64,000 nt of DNA, taken from NCBI GenBank assembly GCA_963383645.1, contig OY726565.1:40823944-40887943 (forward strand). Direction: 5' to 3'. The DNA is from Muscardinus avellanarius (taxonomy: Eukaryota; Chordata; Mammalia; Rodentia; Gliridae). Numbering within the stretch: the stretch's first letter is position 1; every line of letters begins with the position of its first letter. Below, piece by piece: positions 43,556 through 54,599 of this stretch. The position numbers and the translations under genes were made by a program. The notes under the pieces were generated by a model. The model saw only the letters and a program-made list of their open reading frames with translations, ran no database searches and was not told the origin of the DNA.

Positions 43556-45851
43556 GTATTATGTCTAGTCTAATCTTAGTATTAGGAGTTTAGAGGTATC
43601 GGCAGGTCAGCAGAGCTTTTCCAATGTTGAGGGTTGGGTGATGGGGGAGGAGCTGGGGTGATGGGTAAAGGAGTTGGATTAGGTAGAGGATATGTTTAGG
43701 TTGAGAAAGACTTTAAGTGTGATAAGGTAATATCTTGCTGAGAATGAGAGAGAGTTAATTAGTAGGACTCTTGTAGTTAGTAGAGTAAGTATGGAGATAT
43801 GAAATACTTTGAGTATTAAATAAGGAGGTATATTATGGGGAAAAGTTTTTTGGGAAAAAAGTAGATAGGTTAGTGTGGGGAAGTTTGTAAGAGGGGTGAG
43901 GGAAGGAGCAAACAAACATAAATAAAATATCAACACAAGATACCAAGACTATTATGTAATCAAAGAAAAAAAACAACCAAAAGAGGAAAAAGAAAAAAGA
44001 AAAGAAAGAGGAAGAAAGAGGAACACAGGACAAGAATAAAATAAAAGGAACTAGAGGCTGTGTGAAACCAGAAAACAAAGCAAACTATCAAATATATAAA
44101 AAAAAACAACAAGTAAAAGTAAACGAAGGATGGGGAAAAAACAGAAACAAACATAACAAAACAAAAGAAATATAAAAACAAAACAAAACAAAATATGAAC
44201 ATCAAAAGAAAAAAATTCCTACTTATTTACGAATATGGGGTGAGGTACATATAATATTTGAATGTCTGATTGCTGTGGTAGTTTTCAGAATATAATCCAA
44301 TGTCTCTTAATTTTCTTTGTACTCTATATTCATCTTCTTAAGTTACTCTCTGGGTGTTTGGACACCTTTCTTTCCTTTGACTGCTTTGGGTTTAGGTGTC
44401 AAGATGTCTGGTGTCACTGTTAATTAATTCTGTAGAATTCCCAGGTTCTGTGTATTTCCAACCTGTAGTCAGTGCCTCTGCACTCACCACCCTAGACTCA
44501 GGCCTGTGCTTCCCTACAGCAGGGGTGGAGGATGTCCAAGGTAAGCTTGGAACCTCCCTCTGAGTCCCTGTGCAGGTATTGCTTCTTGATGAATTTTCCT
44601 GTGTCTCTGGAAATTCTAACTCGGCTAGCCGGTGTGGTCCCAAGATGTACCCTGGGCAAAGGGTTGCTGGTCCCTGGACACACACACTTACTGCCAGAGT
44701 ACTTCCAGTTCCCAGAGTGCAGGCTGGGTGGACTGCTATTACTGGACCCTTGTGTGAGTGGATGTAGATGCCTAGTGCATGGTCCTAGGCTCCACCAGGG
44801 TGCACTGGGCTTTGCTCTAGACTAGAACTGAGTCTCCAGCTGCTGGATGGGCTGAAACTCCCAGCAGTGGGCCAGGGGTGCAGGGTAGGTGCACACGGGT
44901 CCAGGGGCGCAGGCACAGTGCAGTGTCCAGCAATGGTCTCTGACTCAGGCGGGGCTTACAGGCTGGGGGACCGAGGAAATCTCACACACGCACAGAGCTT
45001 TGGCCACCCCAGGAAGCAGGCTGACTGGCAAGGTAAGTGCTCAGGCTCCGGTGGGGTGCGGTGACTAGGCACACAACCTGAGAGCCGAGTTTAGGGATGG
45101 GGGTGGTGCAGGCACAGGCAACTAGCGGGGGTTCTGGGGCACAGACAGGGTGCACGAGAACAGTGCTGGGTTCTGGGGCATGGGACAGATGTCCAGGGAC
45201 AGTGCCGGACCTGGGGCGCATGCTAAAATCTGCAGTTTCCCTGGGGGCACTCAGATACCTGGCTTCCTTGATCCAGTCATCTGCACGGGACTCTCTGTGC
45301 CACTGTGGTCCTGTCTTTGGTGAGCGCATAGGATTCTGGTGTGGGCGCCTCTTGCTGCTTAAGATGAGGCTCTGTGACTATTTTCCATCTTGGGTTATTT
45401 TGCCATGGTGGTATCAGTCAGGACTAGGGAATGCAGTTTGGCCCGGCAGCCCGCGCAGCCCGTGCTGGTGCCGGCGGGTGGCCTGGTTGTATCTGCAGCA
45501 GGTCTGATGCCCGATCTTTGTTCTTTCTTCTTCTTCTTCTTCTTCTTCTTCTTCTTCTTCTTCTTCTTCTTCTTCTTCTTCTTCTTCTTCTTCTTCTTCT
45601 TCTTCTTCTTCTCCTCCTCCTCCTCCTCCTCCTCCTCCTCCTCCTCCTCCTCCTCCTCCTCCTTCTTCTTCTACATTTTTTTTTTTTGCAGTGGATCTCG
45701 AGTTCAGGGTTTCTGCTGAGGTACCTGGATCTGTTTTGGTTCCTGGGATGTATTTATTTTGTTGATTAAGACACTGCCTTCTAAGTAGTTGAACTTTATT
45801 TGTTTCAGCTACTGAGAAGTGCTGTGTCCCTCAGTCGCCATTTTGAATCTC
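43556..45851 (-). promoter_or_regulatory. L1 5'UTR, about 2.3 kb, with GAA/GGA repeat
   Basis: A long 5'UTR in the L1 sense. It contains a GC-rich block (44400-45500) with 'tccaggggcgcaggcacagtgc'-type repeats, then a polypurine (on the minus strand) triplet array at 45525-45672, then the 5' terminus with a GCCAT core ('cagtcgccattttg'), a YY1-type site typical of L1 promoters. Promoter role inferred. Confidence 0.75.
45525..45672. repeat. (TTC)29(TCC)17(TTC)3 triplet array
   Basis: Plus strand: TTC units at about 45525-45611, TCC units at 45612-45662, then a few TTC. On the L1 sense strand these are GAA then GGA arrays. Uninterrupted homopurine/homopyrimidine for about 148 bases. Confidence 0.97.
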
Positions 45852-45867
45852 TTGATGCAAAATTTCT

Positions 45868-47090
45868 ATACTAGCAAAGGCATTTAAAACCATATCAAGA
45901 AAGTTATACACCATGGCCAAGTTGGATTCATCCTAGGGATGCAAAGCTGGCTCAACACACAAACAAAAAAATCCATGTAATTCACGAGATAAAGAGAACT
46001 AAGGGAAAAAAGATCACATGATCATTTCAACAGACACTGAAAAGGCATTTGATAAAATTTAACACCCATTTATGATAAAAACACTGCAGAGAACTGAAGT
46101 AGAAGAAACTTACCTCAACATCATAAAGGTAATACACAGTAGGTCTACAGTCAACATCATATTAAATGAAGAAAAACTACAAGAATTTAAATCAGGAATA
46201 AGACAAAGATGCCCTCTATCACCATTTCTTTTCAATACAGTATGTGATGCTAACCAGTACATTAAGGCAAAAAAGGAAATCAAATAAAGAGAGATAAAAA
46301 AGAATTGAAACTATATTTACAGATGATATAATCTTACACTTGGAAGACACAATAAACTCAATCAAAAGACTTTTAGAACTCATTAACAAATTCAGCAGTG
46401 TCTTGATTCAAAAATGTTAAAACTCAGAAGCTTTTATATATGCCAACCATAAATCCATTGAAAAAAAACCATAAAACATTTCCATTCATAATAACCTCCA
46501 AAACAGTAATACTTAAAAATAAACACAACCAAGGAGGTAAAAGACCTCCACAATGAAAATTATGAAACATTAAAGAATAAAATTGAAGAATATCTTAGAA
46601 TGTGGAAAGATCTCCCATGCTCTAGAATAGGCAAAATAAATATCATCAAAATGACTATCCTTCCAAAGGTGATCTGCAGATTAAGTGTAATCACCATTAA
46701 AATGCCATGGTCAGATATAGAAAAATCAGTCCTTAAATTTTATCTGAGACAACAACATCAATATCAACAACAAAAACCTAGAATAGCCAAAATAGTTCTT
46801 AGCAATAAGAACAATGCAGGAGCCATCACAATACTGACTTTAAACTATACTACAAAAACAACATGGAATTGGCACAAAAGCAGGTATATGAAACAGAAGA
46901 TTCAGAAAAAAATTCACACACAATCAACTGATTTTGTACAAAGTGGCAAAAACATACACTGGAAAAAACAGCCTTTTCAACAAATGGTGTTGGCAAAACT
47001 GGTTATCCATATGAAGAAAAATGGATCACCATGCACAAGAATGATTTCAAGATGGATCAAAGACCAGCATATAGGCATGGGTAAAAAGTT
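45868..47090 (+). mobile_element. Old forward L1 ORF2, right part
   Basis: Continues the element ending at 38431: 'aaagttatacaccatggccaagttggattcatcc' (HHGQVGFIL), 'cagacactgaaaaggcatttgataaaatt', and 'actatatttacagatgatataatcttac' (FTDDIILHL active-site region at about 46308-46345). 46600-47080 covers the downstream thumb and connection region (MWKDLPCSRIG, NIIKMTILPKVICRLSVI). Ends where orientation flips at about 47095. Confidence 0.85.
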
Positions 47091-47099
47091 CAAGAGCTT

Positions 47100-50000
47100 C
47101 AAGGTCTCTGGTTTGATTTCCAAGTCTTTGATCCATCTTGAATTGACTTTTGTACAGGGTGAGAAAGTGGGATTAATTTCCAATTTTCTGCATATGGTTA
47201 ACCAGTTTTGTCAACACCATTTGTTGAACAAGTTATCTTTTCTCCAGTGTATATTTTTGGTCCCTTTTTCAAAAATCAATTGGCTGAAAGTGTGTGGACT
47301 TGTTTCTGGGTCTTCTATTCTGCTCCATTGGTCTATGTATCTGTTCTTTTTTTTGCCAGTACAATTCTTTTTATTACAATGGCTTTGTAGTATAGTTTAA
47401 GTCAGGTATTGTGATTCCTCCTGCATGGTTTTTGTTGCTGAGAACTACCTTGGCTATTCTGGGCTTTTTGTTATTCCAGATAAATTTAAGGACTGATTTT
47501 TCTATGTCTGTGAGGAATGATCTTGGTATTTTAATGGGCATTGCATTAAATCTGTAGATCACTTTTGGAAGGATGGCCATTTTAATTATATTTATTCTGC
47601 CAATCCATGAACATGGAAGATCCTTTTATCTTCTAAGATCTTTGATTTCTTTTTTCTGTGTTTTATAATTTTCTTTGTAGAGATCTTTTACCTCCTTGGT
47701 CAAGTTTATTCCTAAGTATTTTATTTTTTTCTGAGAGATCCTGAGTGGACGTGTTTTCTGAATTTCGTTTCAGTGGATTTATGGTTGGTGTACAGGAAAG
47801 CTTCTGATTTTTTAAGATTGATTTTGTATCCTGATAATTTGCTGAGTTTGTTGATCAGTTCTATAAGCCTTTTGGTTGAGTTTGTTGGGTTTTCTAAATA
47901 TAGTATCATGTCATCTGCAAATAGTGAAAGTTTGAGTTCTTCTTTTCCTATGTGTACTCCTCTGATTTCCCTTTCTTGCCTTATTGCTCTGGCTAGGGTC
48001 TCTAGTACTATATTGAAGAGAAGTGTTGAAAATGGACATCATTGTCTCATTCCTGTTTTTAGGGGGAATTCTTGAAGTTTTTCCCCATTTAATATGATGT
48101 TGGCAGTGGGCTTATTGTAGATTGCCTTAATAATGTTGAGATATGTTCCTTCTATTCCAATTCTCTGCAGTGTTTTTTTTTTATCATAAATGGATGTTGA
48201 ATTTTATCAAATGCTTTTTCAGCATCTATTGAAATGATCATGTGATTTTTGTCCTTGGTTCTGTTTATATGGTGAATTTCATGGATTGATTTTTGTATGT
48301 TGAACCAGCCTTGTATCCCTGGGATGAACCCTAACTGGTCATGGTGAATGATTTTCTTAATATGGTTTTAAATGCATGTTGCTAGTATTTTGTTTAATAT
48401 TTTTGCATCCAAGTTCATCAGAGATATAGGCCTGTAGTTTTCCTTCCTTGAATTGTCTTTTATTCAGTTTGTGTATTAGTGTGATGTTGGCTTCATAGAA
48501 TGTATTTGGGAGAGTCCTGGTTTTATATATTTCGTGAAATTGTTTGAGGAGTATTGGGGTTAGCTCTTCTATAAAGGTTTTATAAAATTCACTTGGGAAA
48601 CCATCTGTTCCTGGGCTTTTCTTTGATGGTAAGCTCTTTATTGCTGTTTCAATCTCTTTTATTTTTATTGGTTGGTTTAAGTGTTCTATATATTCTTTTT
48701 TTTTTGATGGTACTGGGGTTCCTGGAACCCTTCTACCTCCGGGCTATACTCCCAGACCTATTTTTACATTTTTATTTGGAAACAGTGTCTCCTAAGCCAG
48801 TGTGCGTGGCTGGCTTCGAACCTGTGCGATCCTCCTGTCTGCCTCCCAAGCGCGGGGATTACAAGAGTGCGCCACCACGCCCGGCTAAGTGTTCTATATA
48901 TTCTTGACTCAGTGTGGGAAGGTTGTATTTATCTAAAAAGTTGTCGATTTTTTCCAGAGTTTCCATTTTGTTGAAGTATAGTTTTTCAATGTAGTTTCTG
49001 ATAATCCTCTGGATTTCTACACTGTCAGTAGTAATTTCTCCTTTTTCTTCCCTTATCTTTAAAATTTGTGTTGATTCTCTCTTTTTTAGTTAGGTTGGCT
49101 AGTGGTTTATCTATCTAGTTAATTTTTTCAAGAAAGCAGCTTTTGATTTTGTTGATTTTCTGTATTGTTTTTTATTCTCTATTTCGTTAATTTTGCTTTA
49201 ATTTTAATAATTTCCTGTCTTCTACTGGCTTTGGGGTTAAATTGTTCCTGCTTTTCAAGGGCTTTGAGGTGTGTCATTAGGTTATTTATTTGAAGATTTT
49301 CTGTTTTTCTTATGTGAGCACTCAGTGCTACAAATTTTCCTCTTAATACTGTCTTCAAAGTGTCCCAGAGATTTTGATATGTTGTATGTTTATTTTCATA
49401 TGTTTCTAGAAATTTCTTGATTTCATCTCTTACATTTTCTAAGACCCATTCTTCATCCAGAAGTGTGGTGTTCAGTCTCTACATGTTTAAGTTATTTCTC
49501 TGGGTCTTCTTATAGTTGATTTCTAGTTTATTCCATTATGGTCTGAAATGACACAGGGAAGTATGTAACATTTTTTAAATTTGCTAGTGCTCATTTTGTG
49601 TCCCAGGATGTGATCTATTTTGGAGAAGGTTCTGTGAGCAGCTGAGAAAAGTGTAAACTCCGCTGTAGTTGGGTGAAATATTCTATATATGTCCAACAGG
49701 TCCATTTGGTTAATGGTATTCATTAGTTCTGAGGCATCTTTACTAACCCTTTGTCTGGAAGATCCGTCTAGTGTTGTTAGAGGTGTGTTGAAGTCTCCCA
49801 GTATTATTGTATTGGAATTTATGTTTAACTTCATGTCACTAAGATTTTGATTTATGAAAGTAGCTGCACCTATGTTTGGGGCATAGATGTTGATTATTGT
49901 TATTTCCTCTTGCTGGATTATTTCTTTTACCAGTAAAATATGACCTTCTTTGTCTCTTCTAATAAGTTTGGGTTTGAAGTCTAACTTGTCTGATATCATA

Positions 50001-50150
50001 GTTGCTACTCCTGCTTGTCTTCGAGTTCCATTAGCATGGATTACCTTGCTCCAGCTGTTTAACTTGAGTTTGTTCCTATCTTTACTTTTAAGGTGTGTTT
50101 CTTGTAAGCAGAAGATGTGTGGATTCTGGTTTTTAATCTATTTTGCCACT
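47100..50150 (-). pseudogene. L1 ORF2 pseudogene, 3'-truncated
   Basis: Readable blocks: 47374-47580 ([28 protein letters not shown]), the active-site region near 47905-47930 reading [11 protein letters not shown] (the usual FADD retained), 47721-47909 ([14 protein letters not shown]), and the endonuclease part at 49523-49999 (RDKEGHILLVKEIIQQEE, DGSSRQRVSKDASEL). Frameshifts, a SINE and loss of the C-terminal portion disable it. Confidence 0.88.
48698..48885 (-). repeat. Composite SINE, 'ttcctgga' subfamily, perfect 20 bp duplication
   Basis: Flanked by taagtgttctatatattctt at 48678-48697 and 48886-48905, identical over 20 bases. ID part 'gttcctggaacccttctacctccgggct' (2 bases shorter than sister copies) and CpG-rich B1 part. 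Among the youngest insertions in the window. Confidence 0.96.
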
Positions 50151-50214
50151 TTATGTCTTTTTATTGGGGAGTTGAGGCCATTTACATTCAGTGTGATTAT
50201 AGAGAGATAAATTT

Positions 50215-51165
50215 TAATTCCTAACATGTTAAGATTTCATTTCTGTTTGAAATACTGTTTATTCTTCTTTGATTAGTTGTATGCTGGATGGGAAATCTTG
50301 TTTCTTTGGTTCTGGCATGTATTATATATTTATTCTTTGTAGTTAATCTCTTTGAGTATTTTCTCTAGCTCTGGTTTTGAAGACATAAATTCCTTCAGTT
50401 TCTGTTTGTCATGGAAGCTTCTTATTTCCCCATCTAATTTGATAGATAGTTTTTCTGGGTAGGAATTTTTTGGCTGGAAGTTGTTTTCTTTCAGAGTTTG
50501 GAATATGTTACTCCACACCCTTCTGGCTTTCATGACTTGATTTGGGAAGTCTGGAGTGATTCTAATTGGTTTGCCTCTGAATGTCACTTGTCCTTTTGTT
50601 TTTGTTGCCTTTAAGATTCTCTCCTTGGCTTCCACAATAGTTATTTTGACAATTATGTGGCATGGGGATTATTTTCTCTGATCCTGTCTAAAGGGAGTTC
50701 TATAAGTTTCCTGGACCTGTGTATCAACCTCTTGCTCTATGTTTGGAAAATTATCTGCTCACTTCCTTGAAGTGATTATTGATCCCTTTGGTTTCACCTT
50801 CTTTTCCCTCCTCTATTCCAATTATTCTTAGGGTAGCTCTCTTAAAATGGGTCCATATTTCTTCAATGTCAAATTCCTGCTGCCGGATTTTTTTTTTTCT
50901 AAATTAGAGACTATGTGTTCATTTTTGGAGTGATCATCTTCTAGCAGTGAGATTCTATTCTCCATGTGGTCTAATCGGTTGTTTATACTTTGAATTGAGG
51001 CCTTTACTTCAATGATTGCATCCTTTATCTCTTTTTGACTCTCTCTGAACTCTTTTAGAAAGTCCTCTATTATTTCTAAAGTTATTTTCCTAATTTGATC
51101 TTCTAGATATCTCTGAATTTTTGAGTTGTCAGATTCTGATATTGTGGGGTTGTGGGCATTCATTG
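50215..51165 (-). pseudogene. L1 ORF1 pseudogene
   Basis: N-terminal and coiled-coil part at 50828-51163 (SESDNSKIQRYLEDQIRK, NNRLDHMENRISLLEDDHS). Core at 50330-50635 (ERILKATKTKGQVTFRGK, ARRVWSNIFQTLKENNFQPK). A frame break lies between. Same ORF1 type as 26290-27185 and 58345-58745. Confidence 0.88.
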
Positions 51166-52200
51166 CTCCATTTTAATTTCTCTTTCCCATGATTTTGAAA
51201 GTTTGTGCCTTCTCTGGGTTCTTCCCTGGGTCACTATGACTTCATGTAAGGTGCTCTGGATCTTGAGTCTGTGGTATCTCAGTCACCAGTACTCCTTTAC
51301 TGGGTTGTATTGCAAATTCTCAGACCCAGGTAGTCAATCAAGGCTGCATTAGACCATGGGGGTGCCAGCCTGGCATTCTCCCACGGGGAGCTGCAACTAT
51401 GGTGTGATATCTCTGCCGTCACCACTCCCCCACTGGGTTGGACTGCAAAAATCTCTGACCCAGGGAGACTATCTGTGCAAGTCCGTGGGAGTGCAGTACT
51501 GGGATTTCTCCTCTAGGGGCCGCAATTTGACTCTTGGTTGTTGCGTGCTCTGATGGAACTGTAGTGGACTTGTTGAACTCGCTGCTGCTGCTGCTGGAAA
51601 AATGGCGCCACTGTCACGCCCTCAGCTGTGAGGCTGGCATATTTCTTCTCTGGTTTTGAGCTCCGCTCTGAGTCCCTGCAGGGTGTGCTGAGCCTGGCCC
51701 CTGGGAGCTTTAGACGCTCCTTGTGCTGAAAAAACTGCTAAATTCTACCCAACTGTTCCGCAGCTGCTCACCTCAGCTCGCTGTCTACCCCTCCTCTCTG
51801 GAATCTGGTGGCTTTTTGAGTGCGCTGATCTGGAGCCGTCTGGTGAATTCGCCGCTGCCTCTGGCAGTATGGCACTGCTGCTGAATCCTCGGCTGTGAGG
51901 CCGGTGTATCTCCTCTCTGGTTTTGAGCTCAGTTCTGAGTTCCCCTCCTCTCTGGAGCCTGGTTCTGTGAGGGAAGATGGCGTCGGCACGGCTCCGGCTG
52001 TGGCACTGCAGGCTGGTTTCTTTTCTGGTGTCTGGTTGTTCTTCCAGCCCTCTTTTTCTCTGTCCTTTGTATTTACAGTTTTTATTTCTCTGCTGATGGT
52101 GTTTTCTGGCAATGAAAGGCACTGATTTTGTGGTAATAGAGATTGATTGTTAGCAGGACTTGTAAATGGCGTTTTTCTCCATCGCCATATTCCCGGAAGT
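51166..52200 (-). promoter_or_regulatory. L1 5'UTR, second type, with two tandem unit pairs
   Basis: Pair 1: about 133-base units starting at 51275 and 51408 ('actcctttactgggttgtattg' and 'actcccccactgggttggactg'). Pair 2: units about 270 bases apart, with shared 'ggctgtgaggccgg', 'tctctggttttgagctc' and 'ttctgagt' blocks (51590-51680 and 51855-51945). GCCAT cores near 51602, 51977 and 52183. The 5' end is at about 52200. Promoter role inferred. Confidence 0.72.
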
Positions 52201-52281
52201 CCCTGTTTTTTGTAAAATGTTTTTTAATCTACTTTTAGTTCTACCATCAGTTATCTTGAAGTTATTTAGAAAATTTATTTA
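52201..52281. other. Short spacer between L1 copies
   Basis: AT-rich. Contains the left target duplication of the next element. Confidence 0.3.
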
Positions 52282-52741
52282 TTTTTAATTTTTATTGGTA
52301 CATTTTAGTCATACATCTTAATGGGATAAAAGACTTGTGTAGACATACATGCACACATCACCCAATTAGCCCTTACCCAATACCCACCCCTTTCCCTCCC
52401 CATCCTTCCTTCCCATGCTTGGCATACTGATTGACTTTGATATATTTAAGTATATCATGTGCATTAGAGAGTTTCCCTCTTTCCCCTCCCATCACCTTAG
52501 ATAGGTCTCCTTATTTGCTTCTCTATAGGATCTCTTTCTTCATCTAGAGTTCCTCCTGTCACCCATTTCTCCTTAGCTTTAGCACATTAGGGAAAACATT
52601 TGATTTCTTCTTTTTTGTGGCTGACTAATCTCACTTAGCATAATGTCTGGAATACAAAACTGTGGGATATGTACACAATGTAATTTTACTCAGCCATAAA
52701 GAAAAACACAATAACATCATTTACAGGGAAATGGATGGAAC
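52282..52741 (-). mobile_element. 5'-inverted L1 3' end
   Basis: 52282-52650 is a reverse L1 3'UTR ('attggtacattttagtcatacatcttaatggg', 'ccttcccatgcttggcatactgattgactttgata', 'catctagagttcctcctgtcaccc'). 52655-52741 is the forward ORF2 C-terminus ('gtgggatatgtacacaatgtaattttactcagcc'). Imperfect duplication tagaaaatttattta / tagaaaatatattta (52267-52281 and 52742-52756). Fits twin priming. Confidence 0.82.
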
Positions 52742-52951
52742 TAGAAAATATATTTAGTTTACATAATTAGTATTGTAAAAATGAATAACGTAAATTAGAA
52801 CTCTTTTCTGTCCATGTAAGGTGAAGGATTTAATGTGCATTTATTATTCCAATTTATCCTTACCCTCTTTATTCTAATTTTTGTTAATGTCTTGGAGATT
52901 TTTCTTCAAAATGATAGCTTAAAATTATTATTTTTATATTATGTAGCTTAT

Positions 52952-53030
52952 TTTTCTGATACTGGAGATTGAACCTAGGAGCATTCTACCTTTGAGCTAT
53001 ACCACTAGACCTATTTATTTTTTAAATAAA
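52952..53030 (-). repeat. dID part of a composite SINE, diverged
   Basis: 'tgatactggagattgaacctaggagcattctacctttgagctatacc' plus an A/T tail. The B1 half is missing. Confidence 0.8.
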
Positions 53031-53071
53031 AATACATTTCTAAAATACTTCTGTAGACATTGCTCTGCAGT

Positions 53072-53262
53072 TTTCAGATAGGTTGTTCTGTGCATTTCAG
53101 GGTGTCTAGCAGTATACTTGACCTCTACTTCCTAGACACCAGTAGCACTTTTTCTCTCCCCTGGAGACAAAAAAAGTTTCTCCAAGTATTGTCAAATAAT
53201 TTTGCTATCAAAATACCCCTTGTGATCAAAATGCAGCTGGTTGAGAACTACAGTTCTAAAGG
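53072..53262 (-). mobile_element. MER20 (hAT) relic
   Basis: Ordered MER20 landmarks: 'gttctgtgcatttcagggtgtctagcagtatac', 'tagacaccagtagcac', 'tgcagctggttgagaactac'. Old non-autonomous DNA element. In some mammals MER20 copies carry regulatory sites; nothing here shows that. Confidence 0.8.
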
Positions 53263-54149
53263 AATTATACAAAGTTAAGCACAGTTTAGTTTAGTAGGAG
53301 GGAGACCAAAATGAGTAAAGAAATTATGAAGAGCTACAACTGAACAGATTTGAAAGCAGTGCCTGGATTCTTGCAAAACAGTTTGGTATTGCTAAGAATG
53401 AGAGTAGACCATAAACACTCATAGTGGTAAATAGTTTTGTGAATAATGCCATTATAAGATCATTTCACGACAGTGAAGACTGTTCCCATCCTTCAGTGTG
53501 AGACTGACATGGACTTAAAACACCAGTCAATAGGCCTATAGATAGATCAGCATTGCGTCCCAGGAGTCAGTTTCAAGAGCAAGACAATACATTTTAGGGT
53601 GCCTGCAGATACTCTGAAAATTATGAACTGAAGAGAAAAGGTGGGTGGTTTGCAATGAGCAGTGTAGCATGAAGTGACTCATTTATATCATTTGATAAAA
53701 GTTGGACATTTTAGGCAGAAGTTTTTTATCCTCATAGCAATTTAATCTGAAGTTCACCACATTTGAATAATCTGTCACTGCCTGGTAAAGAATTCATTGT
53801 TTTAACTCAACCAGATGTACAATAGGGCACACCTATGATTATGAATAAAAGTATGATTGCATAATTTAGTGTATCCTCCCTTTAAATTTAGAAAATAATT
53901 AGTATATACTTAATTATGCTATTATTTAAATAAACTTATACATGTTTTGGAATGAATTCAATGCATGACTACAAAGAGCACTTTGCTGTTGTTTTATTTA
54001 TAATCTTTGTTCAAGGAGAAAATGACTAATTCTTTCTGGTAATGGCAATTACAGGGAAAGATGTTTCATGTAGAAACAGGAGTCTTCATGAGCAATGCTC
54101 AACTTTCCTGGCAGAGCCTTTTTTCCTTCCATTGTCTGTTTCTTGAATA
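53263..54149. other. Unassigned intergenic stretch
   Basis: About 890 bases with no gene or repeat family recognised. Confidence 0.35.
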
Positions 54150-54215
54150 GTTTGTGCATAGCCCCTACCTGATCCCCACCCTGTTCCCTCCCCATCCCTC
54201 CTTCCCATGCTTGGC
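54150..54215 (-). repeat. Short L1 3'UTR fragment
   Basis: 'gcccctacctgatccccaccctgttccctccccatccctccttcccatgcttggc' matches the reverse 3'UTR at 52370-52425 apart from small differences. Confidence 0.65.
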
Positions 54216-54417
54216 TTAGTGGTTGACATCTAGTATTATAGTAATTTATCCAAAATTAACAATGATAATCTCACATAACAGTTTCATTTGTCTGATACCA
54301 AATTTTGATGACTTAAAGATAACATTTCAATATTTCTTTTTGCTTTCTTTCTTACTAGAGAATATTTTTTTCTTTTTTTAAGTGAAAATATCATACATTT
54401 ATTTCTTTATTTTTCAG

Positions 54418-54583
54418 AAAAAAATCTATCCTAATATGGAATATGGACTCTAGATACCCAAAACGATCTTGAAAAAGAACAAAGCTAGAAGATGTATATT
54501 TTCTGATTTCAAACCTTATAAAGCTACAATAGTTGAAACAGTGTAGTATTGTTATAAAAGCAGATATATAAACCATTGGAGTT
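54418..54583 (+). mobile_element. Old forward L1 ORF2 fragment hosting the CKAP2 retrocopy
   Basis: 'agctagaagatgtatattttctgatttcaaaccttataaagctacaatagttgaaacagt' is an L1 ORF2 landmark (SDFKLYKATIV). It is interrupted at 54600 and resumes at 57825. Confidence 0.78.
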
Positions 54584-54599
54584 AAATAAAAGCCTAGAG
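54584..54599. repeat. Target-site duplication, left copy
   Basis: aaataaaagcctagag, identical to 57809-57824. Confidence 0.95.

Larger units (their letters stand above)
38448..45851 (-). mobile_element. Full-length reverse L1 with exact 16 bp target duplication
   Basis: Complete structure in reverse: 5' start at 45851 ('gtcgccattttgaatct' on the plus strand), 5'UTR, ORF1, ORF2, 3'UTR and A-tail (T/A-rich at 38448-38466). It is flanked by ttgatgcaaaatttct at 38432-38447 and 45852-45867, identical at all 16 positions. Length 7,404 bases with no SINE inside. It lies within the old forward L1, which resumes in register on the far side. Despite the perfect duplication, the ORFs carry several frameshifts. 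Confidence 0.95.
47095..52200 (-). mobile_element. Reverse L1 lacking its 3' end, joined tail-to-tail
   Basis: From left to right: ORF2 from the thumb/connection region back to the endonuclease (47095-50150), ORF1 (about 50215-51165) and a second-type 5'UTR (51166-52200). No 3'UTR or A-tail exists at the left. Instead it meets the forward L1 at nearly the same ORF2 position: 'caagatggatcaaagacc' (47047-47064) and its inverse 'tctttgatccatcttgaa' (47126-47143) lie about 60 bases apart. Carries one young SINE. Confidence 0.85.

Noticed and set aside
45390..45769. Open frames of 109-112 codons rich in Phe/Ser or Leu
   Set aside because: They are translations of the TTC/TCC triplet array and carry no independent coding signal.
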